Counted from the first letter of the stretch, positions 39,961 to 49,405 are shown. The stretch: 64,000 nt of DNA from Coraliomargarita algicola (GCF_033878955.1 NZ_CP138858.1:1798001-1862000); one strand, 5' to 3'. Made by a program: numbers and translations. The notes: generated by a model not told the origin, from the letters alone.

Positions 39961-41979
39961 TCAGCGACGACGCAATAAGGCGCCGGCTCCAAGGAATACG
40001 ATAATCCCAATCACCTCCAAGCCCATGGCACCGCCACCGCCTCCACCGCCGCCGATGCGTGGAGCGGGCATTTTAAACATGGGTTGCTTGCTATCGACAC
40101 GCGTCGAGCTCACACTGGTTTGGCGCTGGGATTGTGCGACTCGCTCGCGCTCGATACGCTCTTGATTGTTACGCTCGATACCATGGCGTTGAAAGCCTTC
40201 TTCAGCCATCACGATCATCGAAGTCTCGTCAGTCACCAATTGATAGGCCACCCCGAGGTCGCGAATGCTCTCTTTGGACTCCTGCCCGGAAACTTTTCCG
40301 ATGCTTTGTAGCAATTCGATCTGCTCAATCCGGCTCATGGCCCACAGACGTTCGAGTTCGGGATACTCGACGCTCTGCTCCAGAAACTGAATGCGGGTTT
40401 GGTAATCCAAATCGCCAGTGGTTTTGCGAGCTTGCAAGCGCAACTCAGCCTCACCGCCTTGTGTGTAACGACCAAAGGTGACGAGTTGCTGTCCGCGAAA
40501 TACTTTGCCGCTAAAGTCCTTAGTGAGTTCGCTGGTACGGACACCGTCGATCTTGACGTCGACATCCAGCAAGGACTCATAAGCGATCTTTTCTTTAGCG
40601 ACCAGGACCTTACCCACGATGTCATCGGCATTGGAAACGCTGGAATAGAAACCGTCGGAGGCGTCGCATATTGCACGCATCAATGGCCAGTTCGCACTAT
40701 TGCCCATCAAGAAGCCAAATAGACGCACATCATGTTGTTTGAGCAAGGCATGGAAGTCCGCAGGATCGAGCGAGCCTTGATTCGTCACGGCGTCGGTAAT
40801 CAAAACCACACTGGTCGGACGGTCGTCATCAATTTGCTTCAAGCCGAGGCGCAGGCCGTCGTAGAGATTGGTACTGCCGCCCGCAGTTAGCCCAGACACT
40901 TGTTGAATCAGGCCAGCGGCATTGTCCGATGAAAGTGTCACCCAATCACGCGTGAGTTTACGTGCCTTGTCCGAGAACGTAACGACGTGCACACGGTCTT
41001 CAGGACGCAATTTGCCGAGCGCTTTTTCCACGCCAGAAGTGAGCGTGGCCATTTTACCATTCATACTGCCCGATAGATCGAGAATGAATAAATAGTCCGT
41101 GCCTTGGGTGATCGGCTGTAGATCCACACCGGGGGTCAGCGTCAACATGAAGTAACCTGGTTCGGCATCGCTGGGCTTGTAACTGAGCAAATCCACACGA
41201 CCTGGCAGGTCTTGAGCCAAACGATAATATACCACTAGATCCTGATTCAGCGTGCCGCCCGGACTGTCGAAGCGCCAAGTGTAATGGTTGGCGTCCTCTT
41301 GCACAGGAGTGCCGGGAAAGCCTTTGACGCGCAAGTCATCCAGCGGGTAGCTGGAACGCACCGAGACCTCGGCCGAAAAAGAGCGTGCCACGCGCTCGTT
41401 ACGCGTCCAAAACGATTCACTCTCTTCATCGGTGCCGCCCTCCTCGATCGGATAGACATAGCGCCCGACCCCAAGATCGATTTTTAAAGGCTGATAATAA
41501 ACCACCTCGATCTGAGTCTCCACGCCGGGACGAATCGGGAAGACACGAAACTCATAGCGTTGATAACTTTCTTTCGAGCCGAGACCGACATCGTTCCCTT
41601 GCGCCTTCTCCTCCTGGTAGATCCGCTCAGCCTCGGCGCGCGCAATCACTTCGCCCTCCAGCACAGTCTCGCCCGAGTGAATCGTGATCTCCGAAAGACT
41701 GGCCGACTCTGGCACAGGAAAGGCGTAAATCGCTTCCACCTCGTGCGGGTTGGGATTACTAAAAGTCTGCTGAATCAAGGTGCGAGCAAAGCCATCCGTG
41801 ATGCGCACATCGACATGGTGATCCTGAATTTCGACCGCCTGATCGGCGGAGTTCACCGGAGTCAAGATGCCCGCCGCATATGATTGCGAAACAGCCAACA
41901 GGCTAGAGACCGCACAGAGCAATCCCGAGAAAAGGCCGCGGCCTCTGAGTATTGTAGATATTCGTGTTTTGTTTTTCAT
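39961..41979 (-). CDS. VIT and von Willebrand A domain protein with Gly-rich C-terminal sorting-like tail
   Basis: This 672-residue exported protein has a signal peptide (FSGLLCAVSSLLAVSQSYAA, residues ~18-37), a VIT domain at ~40-200 (VRITDGFARTLIQQTFSNPN, VEAIYAFPVPESASL) and a vWA domain at ~295-460 with the metal-ion site FILDLSGSMNGK. The C-terminus is PRIGGGGGGGGAMG followed by a hydrophobic helix and a final RRR. That layout (Gly-rich linker, helix, basic end) matches GlyGly-CTERM sorting signals cut by rhombosortase, and such an enzyme is encoded next door. Related VIT-vWA proteins in marine proteobacteria are paired with sortases instead. It likely ends up at the cell surface or outside. 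Confidence 0.9.
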   Translation of the reverse strand: MKNKTRISTILRGRGLFSGLLCAVSSLLAVSQSYAAGILTPVNSADQAVEIQDHHVDVRITDGFARTLIQQTFSNPNPHEVEAIYAFPVPESASLSEITIHSGETVLEGEVIARAEAERIYQEEKAQGNDVGLGSKESYQRYEFRVFPIRPGVETQIEVVYYQPLKIDLGVGRYVYPIEEGGTDEESESFWTRNERVARSFSAEVSVRSSYPLDDLRVKGFPGTPVQEDANHYTWRFDSPGGTLNQDLVVYYRLAQDLPGRVDLLSYKPSDAEPGYFMLTLTPGVDLQPITQGTDYLFILDLSGSMNGKMATLTSGVEKALGKLRPEDRVHVVTFSDKARKLTRDWVTLSSDNAAGLIQQVSGLTAGGSTNLYDGLRLGLKQIDDDRPTSVVLITDAVTNQGSLDPADFHALLKQHDVRLFGFLMGNSANWPLMRAICDASDGFYSSVSNADDIVGKVLVAKEKIAYESLLDVDVKIDGVRTSELTKDFSGKVFRGQQLVTFGRYTQGGEAELRLQARKTTGDLDYQTRIQFLEQSVEYPELERLWAMSRIEQIELLQSIGKVSGQESKESIRDLGVAYQLVTDETSMIVMAEEGFQRHGIERNNQERIERERVAQSQRQTSVSSTRVDSKQPMFKMPAPRIGGGGGGGGAMGLEVIGIIVFLGAGALLRRR

Positions 41980-42118
41980 AACAAAACATCACTTAACAAC
42001 TCCCATGCCAAGAATCCCCAAAAACACGCTAACACCTACTGATCAACGAATTACAAATTATATAAATTATAAAATCAATTTCACTCAAAAATATAGTTAC
42101 ATTATACGTATAGCTTGA

Positions 42119-42133
42119 TTACATTTTGTGTAA
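42119..42133. promoter_or_regulatory. Inverted repeat at the start of the sigma-54-type regulator gene
   Basis: TTACA-TTTTG-TGTAA (42119-42133) ends one base before the ATG at 42135, in the shared upstream region with the divergent VIT-vWA gene. A regulator bound here could control the regulator gene; this is inference only. Confidence 0.3.
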
Positions 42134-42134
42134 C

Positions 42135-43628
42135 ATGACTCGTTCCCAAATTGAATACGTGCTCACCGAGATCCGTCAACTCACCTTCGACAACCCCTTC
42201 GGTCCTGAGCGAGCGCAACGTATCGAGCGCATGCTCAAGCAGCTCGGCACGCCTAACGGTGAGGCACATCCACTGCAGCTCGCGTCTGCAAACTTCCGCA
42301 AGCTGCTACCATGGATACGCAGCACTGAACAAGCGCTCTTGAAACAGCTAGCGACGCGGCCACTGCCCGAGGCATGGAAAGATCGTGCGTCTTGTTTTGC
42401 CTTTTTCGCGCTCTACCACGAGGTCGCCAACGCACTCGACCAACTCATTCGCAACCGAGCCGCCGACAGTCATCAAAACCGACAAGTCTACACAAAGATC
42501 CAGCAAGGCGTAGCGGAGCGTCACCGCCTGATCGAGGGCATGACGGATCGTATCTGGAATCAGCCCGAGCACCTATTCGCCTGTTTCTATCAATTGCGCC
42601 GCGCCTTTCACCACATTCACCATGAGATCATCGGCGACAGCACGCCGATTCAGCGCCTACGGATGCAAGTGTGGGAAAGCGTCTTCACCAAGGACATGAT
42701 GAGTTACCAACAGTGGATGTATGAAGCCGTCGGCCGCTTCCCCACCCTGATCCTCGGTCCCTCAGGCTCGGGTAAAGAAATCGTCGCACGCGCGATTGGC
42801 CTCTCGCGCTTCATTCCCTACCAAGTCAAAGCAGGCACATTCGAAGCCTCGGCCCCCGATAGTTTTCACCCCGTCAACCTATCCGCACTGTCAGAAACGC
42901 TGATCGAGTCGGAGTTATTCGGACACCGCAAAGGCGCGTTTACCGGTGCCAACCAAGACCGCGCGGGGCTCTTTGCTAGCGCAGGCGCCTACGGCACCGT
43001 GTTTTTGGATGAGATCGGCGACGTCAGCGAGTCCACACAGGTCAAACTACTGCGCCTGCTCCAATCCGGCGAATACCAAGCCGTGGGCGACAATCAGACA
43101 CAACACTACTCGGGTAAAATACTAGCCGCGACGCACAAGGATCTACATGCCGAGATGCAGGCTGGGCGCTTCCGCGAAGACTTCTTTTACCGCCTCTGCG
43201 GCGATCAAGTGCAAACCGTCTCTTTAAATGAAATCCTGAAAGATCGCCCCGAAGAACTGGACAACTCCGTGCACTACATCTGTCGCAAATTATTTGGCAC
43301 AGATGGGGCCGAGCAGCTCAGCCCACGCATCGTCAGCACCCTGCAAAGCCAAGTGCCAGTCGATTACGACTGGCCCGGCAACTTCCGCGAACTCGAGCAA
43401 GCGGTGCGCAACATCGTGGTCCGCAACGAGTATCAAGCAGTCAGGCGCCCGCCATCGCAGAGCCCCACACAGCAAATCAGCCAAGCCTATCAGCGCAGCA
43501 GTATGACCATGGCCGAATGGATGCAGGCCTATGCGAAGCAGGCCTACCAACAGCTCGGCAGCTACAAAAAGGCCGCCGAACGTCTGCAGGTCGACCAGCG
43601 CACAATCAAGAAATGGGTGGACTCATGA
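42135..43628 (+). CDS. Sigma-54-activator-like AAA+ transcriptional regulator
   Basis: The protein has 497 residues from the ATG at 42135. The N-terminal ~190 residues are helical and contain no recognised receiver, GAF or PAS domain. The AAA+ sigma-54 interaction domain follows: Walker A GPSGSGKEIVARAIG, the sigma-54 contact loop GHRKGAFTGANQDRAGLF, Walker B GTVFLDEIGDV and the second region RFREDFFYRLCG. The C-terminal Fis-like helix-turn-helix is QQLGSYKKAAERLQVDQRT. The GAFTGA loop is intact, so it should activate sigma-54 RNA polymerase. It is divergent from the VIT-vWA gene, 155 bp away, and is its most likely regulator. Confidence 0.88.
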   Translation: MTRSQIEYVLTEIRQLTFDNPFGPERAQRIERMLKQLGTPNGEAHPLQLASANFRKLLPWIRSTEQALLKQLATRPLPEAWKDRASCFAFFALYHEVANALDQLIRNRAADSHQNRQVYTKIQQGVAERHRLIEGMTDRIWNQPEHLFACFYQLRRAFHHIHHEIIGDSTPIQRLRMQVWESVFTKDMMSYQQWMYEAVGRFPTLILGPSGSGKEIVARAIGLSRFIPYQVKAGTFEASAPDSFHPVNLSALSETLIESELFGHRKGAFTGANQDRAGLFASAGAYGTVFLDEIGDVSESTQVKLLRLLQSGEYQAVGDNQTQHYSGKILAATHKDLHAEMQAGRFREDFFYRLCGDQVQTVSLNEILKDRPEELDNSVHYICRKLFGTDGAEQLSPRIVSTLQSQVPVDYDWPGNFRELEQAVRNIVVRNEYQAVRRPPSQSPTQQISQAYQRSSMTMAEWMQAYAKQAYQQLGSYKKAAERLQVDQRTIKKWVDS

Positions 43629-43658
43629 GACCGCGATGCAAGGTCGCCGAATGTTTAG

Positions 43659-45059
43659 TCAGCTAATTTCCAAGATCGAACGATCCGTCAATAACAACGG
43701 AGAGTTCGAGATCGGGAGATTTGCAAACTCATTCATATTATAGTTACGCTTCAGATCGAGCTGATAAACCTCCCCAGTCGCTGGATTGATTAATACCGGA
43801 TCTTCAAGTTTCAAGCCCTGCTCCAGCCAGTAATACATAGTAATACTCTTCCACTCCGTCTCCTGTTCCACTGATTCGCGTAACCACCAAGCATGAACGG
43901 GCACATCGCCACGCACCAGATTCACCTGATAAGCCGCAGCAGCCTGCTCGCGAGTGATCGCATGATCATCATCACCGGTTTGCAGTCGAAACGAAGTTCG
44001 ACCATTCGCGACTTCCAACGGATCATGCAGTAAACTCGCCAAAGTCTGCAGTGCAAAATAAGCAGGTTTGCGACTACCATCTTCCAAACGAAGTAGGCCT
44101 TTGTGTGAAGAAAAACCAAGATCTCCCCCCAGCAGATACTTACCAAAGTCACCCATGGTAAAATAGTTAATCATTTGAGCATCCAAGCCTAGCTCTAACA
44201 GGACGCGGCGCAACAACCACTTTACCTGAATAGCTTCACTCACCTTCATCTCGTTGAGCGCCATAGTGTTGCCCGGGGGGTTCTTCGAAGGACAACCGGT
44301 CTCGCCCTGCCAATACCCCAACGATGGCTTATACTTCTTCAATAAAGCGATAAACGCAGGAAACTCCTGCTCAATATACTGTTCAGGTAAAAACTTGTAG
44401 CCATGATAACTAATAATATCACAGAATTCTGCCATCCCGTGCTCAAAGCAGGTCTCTAAAAATGCCAAACCACCTGGATTCATCGCAGAGCCGAACGCCC
44501 CCCCAATAATCACAGAATCGGCATGCACTGCCTTGATCGCAGGCACCGTGAGTCGTACAAGGTCGGCATACAAAACTGGATCGACCTGGGGCTTAAAAAA
44601 GCCACTGCAATCCGGCTCGTTCCAAATTTCGAAATGCGTCACACGATCCTTATAGTGCAATGCCAATGCCTTTACATAATTAATCCAGGCCTGCCTTTCA
44701 AGCTCCGTGTAAATAGGCGGAAAGCCCGCCCCATCCGGTGTCGCATCAGCCGTGTATAGGGAATTACCATAACTCACGCTCAACCATGGTTGCACTCCAC
44801 GCTTCAGCAAGTTGTCGACAATTTCATCAAGCCATTTAAAGTCATAAATCCCTCGCTCGCGCTCGGTCTTCGCCCAACCACTCTGCACTCTCGCCCACTT
44901 CACCCCGAGCTCATTCAAGACTGGCCACGCTTGATTGACGTCCCACATGTCACGATCAAGCGTTTCAAAGCCAATGCCTAGGCGGGAGGAATTAATATCG
45001 ACGCTACACTTAGAAGCAAGCTGCCCAAGCGCACAAAAACCAAAGTCTTCTATTCTCAT
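43659..45059 (-). CDS. Glycoside hydrolase, clan A type (GH39/GH5-like)
   Basis: This 466-residue TIM-barrel protein has no evident signal peptide. The acid/base Glu lies in VTHFEIWNEPDCSGF and the probable nucleophile Glu in GYWQGETGCPSK, both at positions expected for clan GH-A. Other barrel strands include WARVQSGWAKTERERGIYDF and DIISYHGYKF. The C-terminal ~120 residues look like a beta-sandwich. Xylosidase or glycanase activity is plausible, but the substrate cannot be read. It is transcribed alone and converges with the sigma-54-type regulator gene. Confidence 0.8.
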   Translation of the reverse strand: MRIEDFGFCALGQLASKCSVDINSSRLGIGFETLDRDMWDVNQAWPVLNELGVKWARVQSGWAKTERERGIYDFKWLDEIVDNLLKRGVQPWLSVSYGNSLYTADATPDGAGFPPIYTELERQAWINYVKALALHYKDRVTHFEIWNEPDCSGFFKPQVDPVLYADLVRLTVPAIKAVHADSVIIGGAFGSAMNPGGLAFLETCFEHGMAEFCDIISYHGYKFLPEQYIEQEFPAFIALLKKYKPSLGYWQGETGCPSKNPPGNTMALNEMKVSEAIQVKWLLRRVLLELGLDAQMINYFTMGDFGKYLLGGDLGFSSHKGLLRLEDGSRKPAYFALQTLASLLHDPLEVANGRTSFRLQTGDDDHAITREQAAAAYQVNLVRGDVPVHAWWLRESVEQETEWKSITMYYWLEQGLKLEDPVLINPATGEVYQLDLKRNYNMNEFANLPISNSPLLLTDRSILEIS

Positions 45060-45362
45060 AACTATTTCTTAAAATTCTCTTTGAATCACAACGCCCTCAA
45101 GGTGAAATCCCCCAGCTAACACCGCACACACACAAGCTGTAGCGGAACAATTACTGTCAGCATAATCTCCGACCGTTCAATTCAATGTCGAATTAACTTA
45201 AGATTAGAAAGACTGTCAAGAGCTTCTAGGATCCTCTCAAACAATCTGCTAACTCCCCATCCAAAGATAAGAGCGAGCGCGATTGCGCTTCGACAGCAAT
45301 CTACTAGCTGCCGAAGCGCATCGAAATGTGCTCATCCGCAAATTTAGCAAACAGCGAACTAA
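45060..45362. other. Intergenic stretch without a recognised gene
   Basis: About 300 bp between the cysI 3' end and the start of the glycoside hydrolase gene, both on the minus strand. It should hold the promoter of the hydrolase gene. I see no open frame, RNA gene or strong hairpin in it. Confidence 0.5.
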
Positions 45363-47123
45363 CTAGGCCTCCGCGCCGATGTTGGCGTGGAAGTTGTTGC
45401 CGGCAGTGGTCGCTTGAACATAGCCCTTGCGGATGGTGAAATCGCCGAAGCGTTCGCCCTCTTCGCGCTCTTTGGCGTATGCAAGTAGGATCGGCTTGAG
45501 CTCATCGATGATCTGCTGGTGGGTGACGGATGTGCGGTAGAGCTTATTTAAACGCTCACCGTCGAAACCGGCACCGAGGTAAAGGTTGTATTTACCAGGC
45601 ACCTTGCCCACGAGGCCGATCTCACCCAAATACGGGCGACCACAACCATTGGGGCAACCGGTGGAGCGAATCACGATCTCGTCGTTTTGCAGACCCGCTT
45701 CTTCGAGGATCACTTCCAAGTCGGAAACCAGTGTCGGCAAATAACGCTCCGACTCTGCCAGCGCGAGACCGCAAGTGGGCAGCGCCACACAGGCAATCTG
45801 ACTGCGACGCATGCCGGACGCGCTCTTGTAGCCATCCAGACCGTATTGCTCGACCATCGCATCGATGGTCGCCTTGTCTTCGGCCGCGACGTTGCTGATG
45901 ATCAAATTCTGATTGGCAGTCAGGCGGAATTCGCCCTTGTGCACTTTCGCGATCTCCAGCAAGCCGGTCTTAAGCGGCTTATCTGCGAGGTCGACGACAC
46001 GCCCACCTTCGATGAAGAGACCGAGGTGCCATTTGCCATCCGCACCTTCAGTCCAACCATAGCGGTCGCAATTACTGACAAATTTGTATTCGCGAGCCTC
46101 TTCCAGCTTATAGCCGAGACGGTTTTCCAACTCTTCGCGAATCCACTCCTTACCGAGGCGCTCCACGGTGTATTTGAAACGGGCGTTGGCGCGGTCTTCG
46201 CGGTTACCATGGTCGCGCTGAATCGTGACGATCTTTTCGGCCACAGCGACAACTTGCTCCGGTGTGCAGAAAGCGATGACTTCCCCCAAGCGCGGGAAGG
46301 TCTTTTCGTTACCATGAGTCATGCCCATGCCACCACCTACGCTGACGTTGAAACCGAGCAGTTTGCCATCTTCAACAATCGCGATGAACCCGAGGCAATG
46401 CGCAAAGACGTCGACGTCATTGTATGGAGGAATCGCGATCGCGATCTTAAATTTACGCGGCAAATAAGTCGGCCCATAAAGTGGCTCAACCTCATCGCCC
46501 TTGCAGTCCTGCGAGCGCTCCGCAGCCTGCGGCACAGTCAGCTGGATCGGCTTACCGTCCAACCACATTTCAGAAAATGCAGGTGTCTGCGGCTTCAAAT
46601 GCGCATCCACCTCGAGCGCCACTTGCTGCACCGCCGCATGCACTTCGGAAGCAAAAGGGTTGGGATTGCACATTACGTTGCGATTCACATCACCACAGGC
46701 GGCCAAGGTCGTCATCGCCACCTCGTTGCAAGAATTGATCACATTCTTGAGGTTCCCCTTCAAGATGCCGTGCAATTGAAAAGCCTGACGCGTGGTGATC
46801 TTAAGCGTGTTAAAAGCGCAATAATTCGCCAGGTCATCCATCACGATCCACTGTTCGGGCGTGCACACGCCACCCGGCAAGCAAATACGAGCAAGAAAGG
46901 AGTAGGCTTTGTCCAGCTTATGCTTACGGCGATTCGCGCGCACATCGCGGTCGTCCTGCTGATAAATACCATGGAACTTGGAAACCTGCTGGTCATCAGC
47001 AGAAATGGAGCCCGTGGATACATCGGCCAGACCTTCAAGGATCGTGCCACGCAGATAGTTACTGCGAGTCTTGATACCCTCATTTTTGTGGAGTTGCGGA
47101 GCTGATTGGCTGTCAGAAATCAT
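45363..47123 (-). CDS. cysI: Assimilatory sulfite reductase hemoprotein (beta) subunit
   Basis: The 586-residue siroheme and [4Fe-4S] enzyme reduces sulfite to sulfide with electrons from CysJ. The cluster-binding cysteines are in CVALPTCGLALAESER (~residues 450-465) and STGCPNGCGRPYLGEIGLVG (~495-515). Substrate-binding basic residues are expected in TTRQAFQLHGILKGN and MCNPNPFASE. Length and motifs are normal for the family. It is transcribed away from cysJ, with 197 bp between the two starts, rather than in the usual cysJI order. Confidence 0.96.
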   Translation of the reverse strand: MISDSQSAPQLHKNEGIKTRSNYLRGTILEGLADVSTGSISADDQQVSKFHGIYQQDDRDVRANRRKHKLDKAYSFLARICLPGGVCTPEQWIVMDDLANYCAFNTLKITTRQAFQLHGILKGNLKNVINSCNEVAMTTLAACGDVNRNVMCNPNPFASEVHAAVQQVALEVDAHLKPQTPAFSEMWLDGKPIQLTVPQAAERSQDCKGDEVEPLYGPTYLPRKFKIAIAIPPYNDVDVFAHCLGFIAIVEDGKLLGFNVSVGGGMGMTHGNEKTFPRLGEVIAFCTPEQVVAVAEKIVTIQRDHGNREDRANARFKYTVERLGKEWIREELENRLGYKLEEAREYKFVSNCDRYGWTEGADGKWHLGLFIEGGRVVDLADKPLKTGLLEIAKVHKGEFRLTANQNLIISNVAAEDKATIDAMVEQYGLDGYKSASGMRRSQIACVALPTCGLALAESERYLPTLVSDLEVILEEAGLQNDEIVIRSTGCPNGCGRPYLGEIGLVGKVPGKYNLYLGAGFDGERLNKLYRTSVTHQQIIDELKPILLAYAKEREEGERFGDFTIRKGYVQATTAGNNFHANIGAEA

Positions 47124-47210
47124 AATAAACCTCTTAGTAAGTGTCTCCCGTTCAGTGTTGCAAACGTAGAAACACCGCCAGGGAAAAAGAAATCTACTCG
47201 TAAACTGATT

Positions 47211-47247
47211 CTTTTCTTAGGTTTGTCACTCAAAAACCTAAGAAAAG
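47211..47247. promoter_or_regulatory. Perfect 14-bp inverted repeat between divergent cysI and cysJ
   Basis: CTTTTCTTAGGTTT (47211-47224) and AAACCTAAGAAAAG (47234-47247) pair perfectly around a 9-base spacer. The site is 87 bp from the cysI start and 73 bp from the cysJ start, the natural place for a factor controlling both promoters. Confidence 0.65.
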
Positions 47248-47320
47248 ACCGAAAAAGCAGAAAAAGTCTAGCATTTCGGTCGATGCGTGGTTTCATACCA
47301 GCTTTTCAAAAAGCAGAAAT

Positions 47321-49126
47321 ATGAGCACCACCGATCCAGTCGTTCCGCAAACAGCGCCGCTTGCCCCTGAGCAAGTCGCCTCGTTGAACAGCCTCCTCAA
47401 GGGCCTCCAAGCCGACCAGTTACTCTGGATAGAGGGCTTCATCAGCGGCCTACGCGCCGGAAGTGGCAGCGCGACGCCTGCCACAGTAGCACCGGCTGCG
47501 GCCCCCGTAGCCACACCAGAACTGACCGTGCTCTATGGCACCGAGTCTGGCAACTCCGAGAGTTTGGCCGATCTGACTGTGAAAGCAGCCAAGGCAGCAG
47601 GCTTCAAATCCAAAGCGGTCAACATGGCCGACCTCAAGCTCGGCAAGCTCAAAGACATTCAAAACTTGCTCGTCATCGTGAGCACCTGGGGCGAGGGCGA
47701 TCCCCCCGAAACAGCAGCCGATTTCTACGAAGCATTCATGAGCGATAAAGCGCCCAAGCTCGCCGACACCCGCTTCTCGGTAATGGGCCTCGGCGACACC
47801 AGCTACGAGGACTTTTGCAAAATGGGCAAAGACTTCGACGCGCGCCTGGAAGCACTGGGCGGCAAGCGAATCGCAGACCGCGTCGACGCGGATGTGGACT
47901 ACGACGACGACTTCGCCAAATGGCACAAAGCGGCGCTTAAAGCGCTTAAAGCCGCCGCCCCAGCCAGCGCCCCAGCACCGGCAGCCCAGCCGGCCGCCCC
48001 CATCAAATACTCTCGCAAGAACCCCTTCCCTGCCGAGCTCAACGAACGCGTGATGCTCAACGGCGAAGGTTCGGCCAAGGAAACCATCCACCTCGAATTC
48101 AGCCTGGAAGGCTCCGGCCTCGAATACCAGGCTGGCGACGCACTCGCCGTGGTTCCCCACAATGCGGAAGATGTGGTCGAGGACTTCATTCAGACCGCCC
48201 GACTCGACCCCGAGGGCCCCGTCCTAATTAAGGAGCGCGAATTCACACTGCGCGAAGCACTCACCAGTCAGCTGGACATCACTTCCCTCTCGATGCCCGT
48301 CATCAAGCGCTACAACGAGATCGCCAAGGACCCGAAGCTCACTGAGCTGCTAGATCCAAGCAACAAGTCAGAGCTACAGAGCTACATTTACGGCCGCGAG
48401 ATCATCGATCTCTTACACGAGTTTCCTGCCAAGGAAATCAGTGCCGATGCACTCGTCGGCATCATGCGCAAGCTACCACCACGCCTCTACTCGATCGCAT
48501 CCAGCCCCAAGGCACACCCGGGCGAAGTGCACCTGACTGTCGGCGTGGTTCGCTACGATGCTCACGGCCGCAACCGCAAGGGCGTCTGCTCCACCTACTT
48601 GGCGGAACGGATCGCTGAGGGCGAAAAGGCCGACGTCTTCGTCACCCCCAACAAGCACTTCAAGGTGCCCGCCGACAACGACCTGCCGATGATCATGGTC
48701 GGCCCCGGCACTGGCATCGCTCCCTTCCGCGCCTTCATCGAAGAGCGCAAGGAACTCGGCGCCAAGGGCGACAACTGGCTCTTCTTCGGCGATCAACACT
48801 ACTTGACCGACTTCCTGTATCAGACCGAGTGGCAGGACTACCTCGCCGACGGCATTTTGACTAAGCTCGACCTGGCCTTCTCACGCGACCAAAAGGAAAA
48901 AGTCTACGTGCAAGACCGCATGCGCGAGAACAGCAAAGAGCTCTACGCTTGGCTGGAAAAAGGCGCTTACTTCTACGTCTGCGGCGATGCCAGCCGCATG
49001 GCGACCGACGTCGACGTTGCGCTGCACGACATCCTCCAACAAGAAGGTGGCCTCAGCGAAGACGATGCCAAGGCCTACGTCAAAAAGCTTAAAGACGACA
49101 AGCGCTACCTACGCGACGTTTACTAG
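47321..49126 (+). CDS. cysJ: Assimilatory sulfite reductase flavoprotein (alpha) subunit
   Basis: This 601-residue diflavin reductase passes electrons from NADPH via FAD and FMN to CysI. The flavodoxin domain comes first (VLYGTESGNSESLADLTVKA, then STWGEGDPPETAADF). A linker rich in Ala/Pro (~residues 212-228) precedes the FAD and NADPH domains (RLYSIASSP for FAD; GVCSTYL; MVGPGTGIAPFRAFIEER and FFGDQHYLTDF for NADPH; KRYLRDVY at the end). The N-terminal ~60 residues have another Pro/Ala-rich tether. It is divergent from cysI. Confidence 0.96.
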   Translation: MSTTDPVVPQTAPLAPEQVASLNSLLKGLQADQLLWIEGFISGLRAGSGSATPATVAPAAAPVATPELTVLYGTESGNSESLADLTVKAAKAAGFKSKAVNMADLKLGKLKDIQNLLVIVSTWGEGDPPETAADFYEAFMSDKAPKLADTRFSVMGLGDTSYEDFCKMGKDFDARLEALGGKRIADRVDADVDYDDDFAKWHKAALKALKAAAPASAPAPAAQPAAPIKYSRKNPFPAELNERVMLNGEGSAKETIHLEFSLEGSGLEYQAGDALAVVPHNAEDVVEDFIQTARLDPEGPVLIKEREFTLREALTSQLDITSLSMPVIKRYNEIAKDPKLTELLDPSNKSELQSYIYGREIIDLLHEFPAKEISADALVGIMRKLPPRLYSIASSPKAHPGEVHLTVGVVRYDAHGRNRKGVCSTYLAERIAEGEKADVFVTPNKHFKVPADNDLPMIMVGPGTGIAPFRAFIEERKELGAKGDNWLFFGDQHYLTDFLYQTEWQDYLADGILTKLDLAFSRDQKEKVYVQDRMRENSKELYAWLEKGAYFYVCGDASRMATDVDVALHDILQQEGGLSEDDAKAYVKKLKDDKRYLRDVY

Positions 49127-49144
49127 CACGGGTTTTTCGCCCCG

Positions 49145-49174
49145 CCTGGCAATGGAGCATGGTTCATTGCCAGG
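49145..49174. repeat. Inverted repeat downstream of cysJ
   Basis: CCTGGCAATG (49145-49154) and CATTGCCAGG (49165-49174) pair perfectly around a 10-base loop, 18 bp after the cysJ stop. Without a T-run it is only a possible terminator. Confidence 0.5.
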
Positions 49175-49195
49175 CAGGCCCTAAGATCGAAGGCC

Positions 49196-49366
49196 ATGCG
49201 CGAACTTAGTCTCATACAGGAGAGCAAGTTCGCCGAGCGCTCGCCTATCAGAATTGAACGAATCGACGATCCATCCCAACCGATAGAGTTAGACAAATTT
49301 ATCGCAGAATACTCTGGAAAACAAACGGCTAAAGCCGTCACTCTTACCTTACATAGAATGTGGTAA
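49196..49366 (+). CDS. Small doubtful reading frame (56 codons)
   Basis: ATG at 49196 to TAA at 49366 reads a mixed, charged peptide (ERSPIRIERIDDPSQPIELD in its middle). It has no clear ribosome-binding site, and its last ~14 codons run into the palindromic repeat at 49325-49385. It may be a remnant of a larger gene interrupted by the repeat, or chance. Confidence 0.25.
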   Translation: MRELSLIQESKFAERSPIRIERIDDPSQPIELDKFIAEYSGKQTAKAVTLTLHRMW

Positions 49367-49385
49367 GAGTGAGCGCTTCAGCGCT
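49325..49385 (+). repeat. Tripartite palindromic repeat, copy 1
   Basis: Three hairpins in a row: ACGGCT-AA-AGCCGT (49325-49338), CACTCTTACC...GGTAAGAGTG (49339-49371, perfect 10-bp arms) and AGCGCT-TC-AGCGCT (49372-49385). The same three-part order occurs in reverse at 50214-50279. Confidence 0.85.
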
Positions 49386-49405
49386 TAATGGTAACCTCAC
49401 TCGGA

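Noticed and set aside
41995..42011. Sigma-54-like promoter TTGGCATGGGAGTTGTT on the minus strand before the VIT-vWA gene
   Set aside because: It has two mismatches to consensus, including the -12 C, and would leave only about six bases of 5' leader. Too weak to list despite the neighbouring sigma-54-type regulator.
45687..47105. A 472-codon open frame opposite cysI
   Set aside because: It lies entirely antisense to a clear, full-length CysI with intact cofactor motifs; it is a GC-driven shadow frame.
47450..48160. Long open frame opposite cysJ
   Set aside because: Antisense to the conserved flavodoxin domain of CysJ; composition (Gly/Arg/Cys-rich) is that of a shadow frame.
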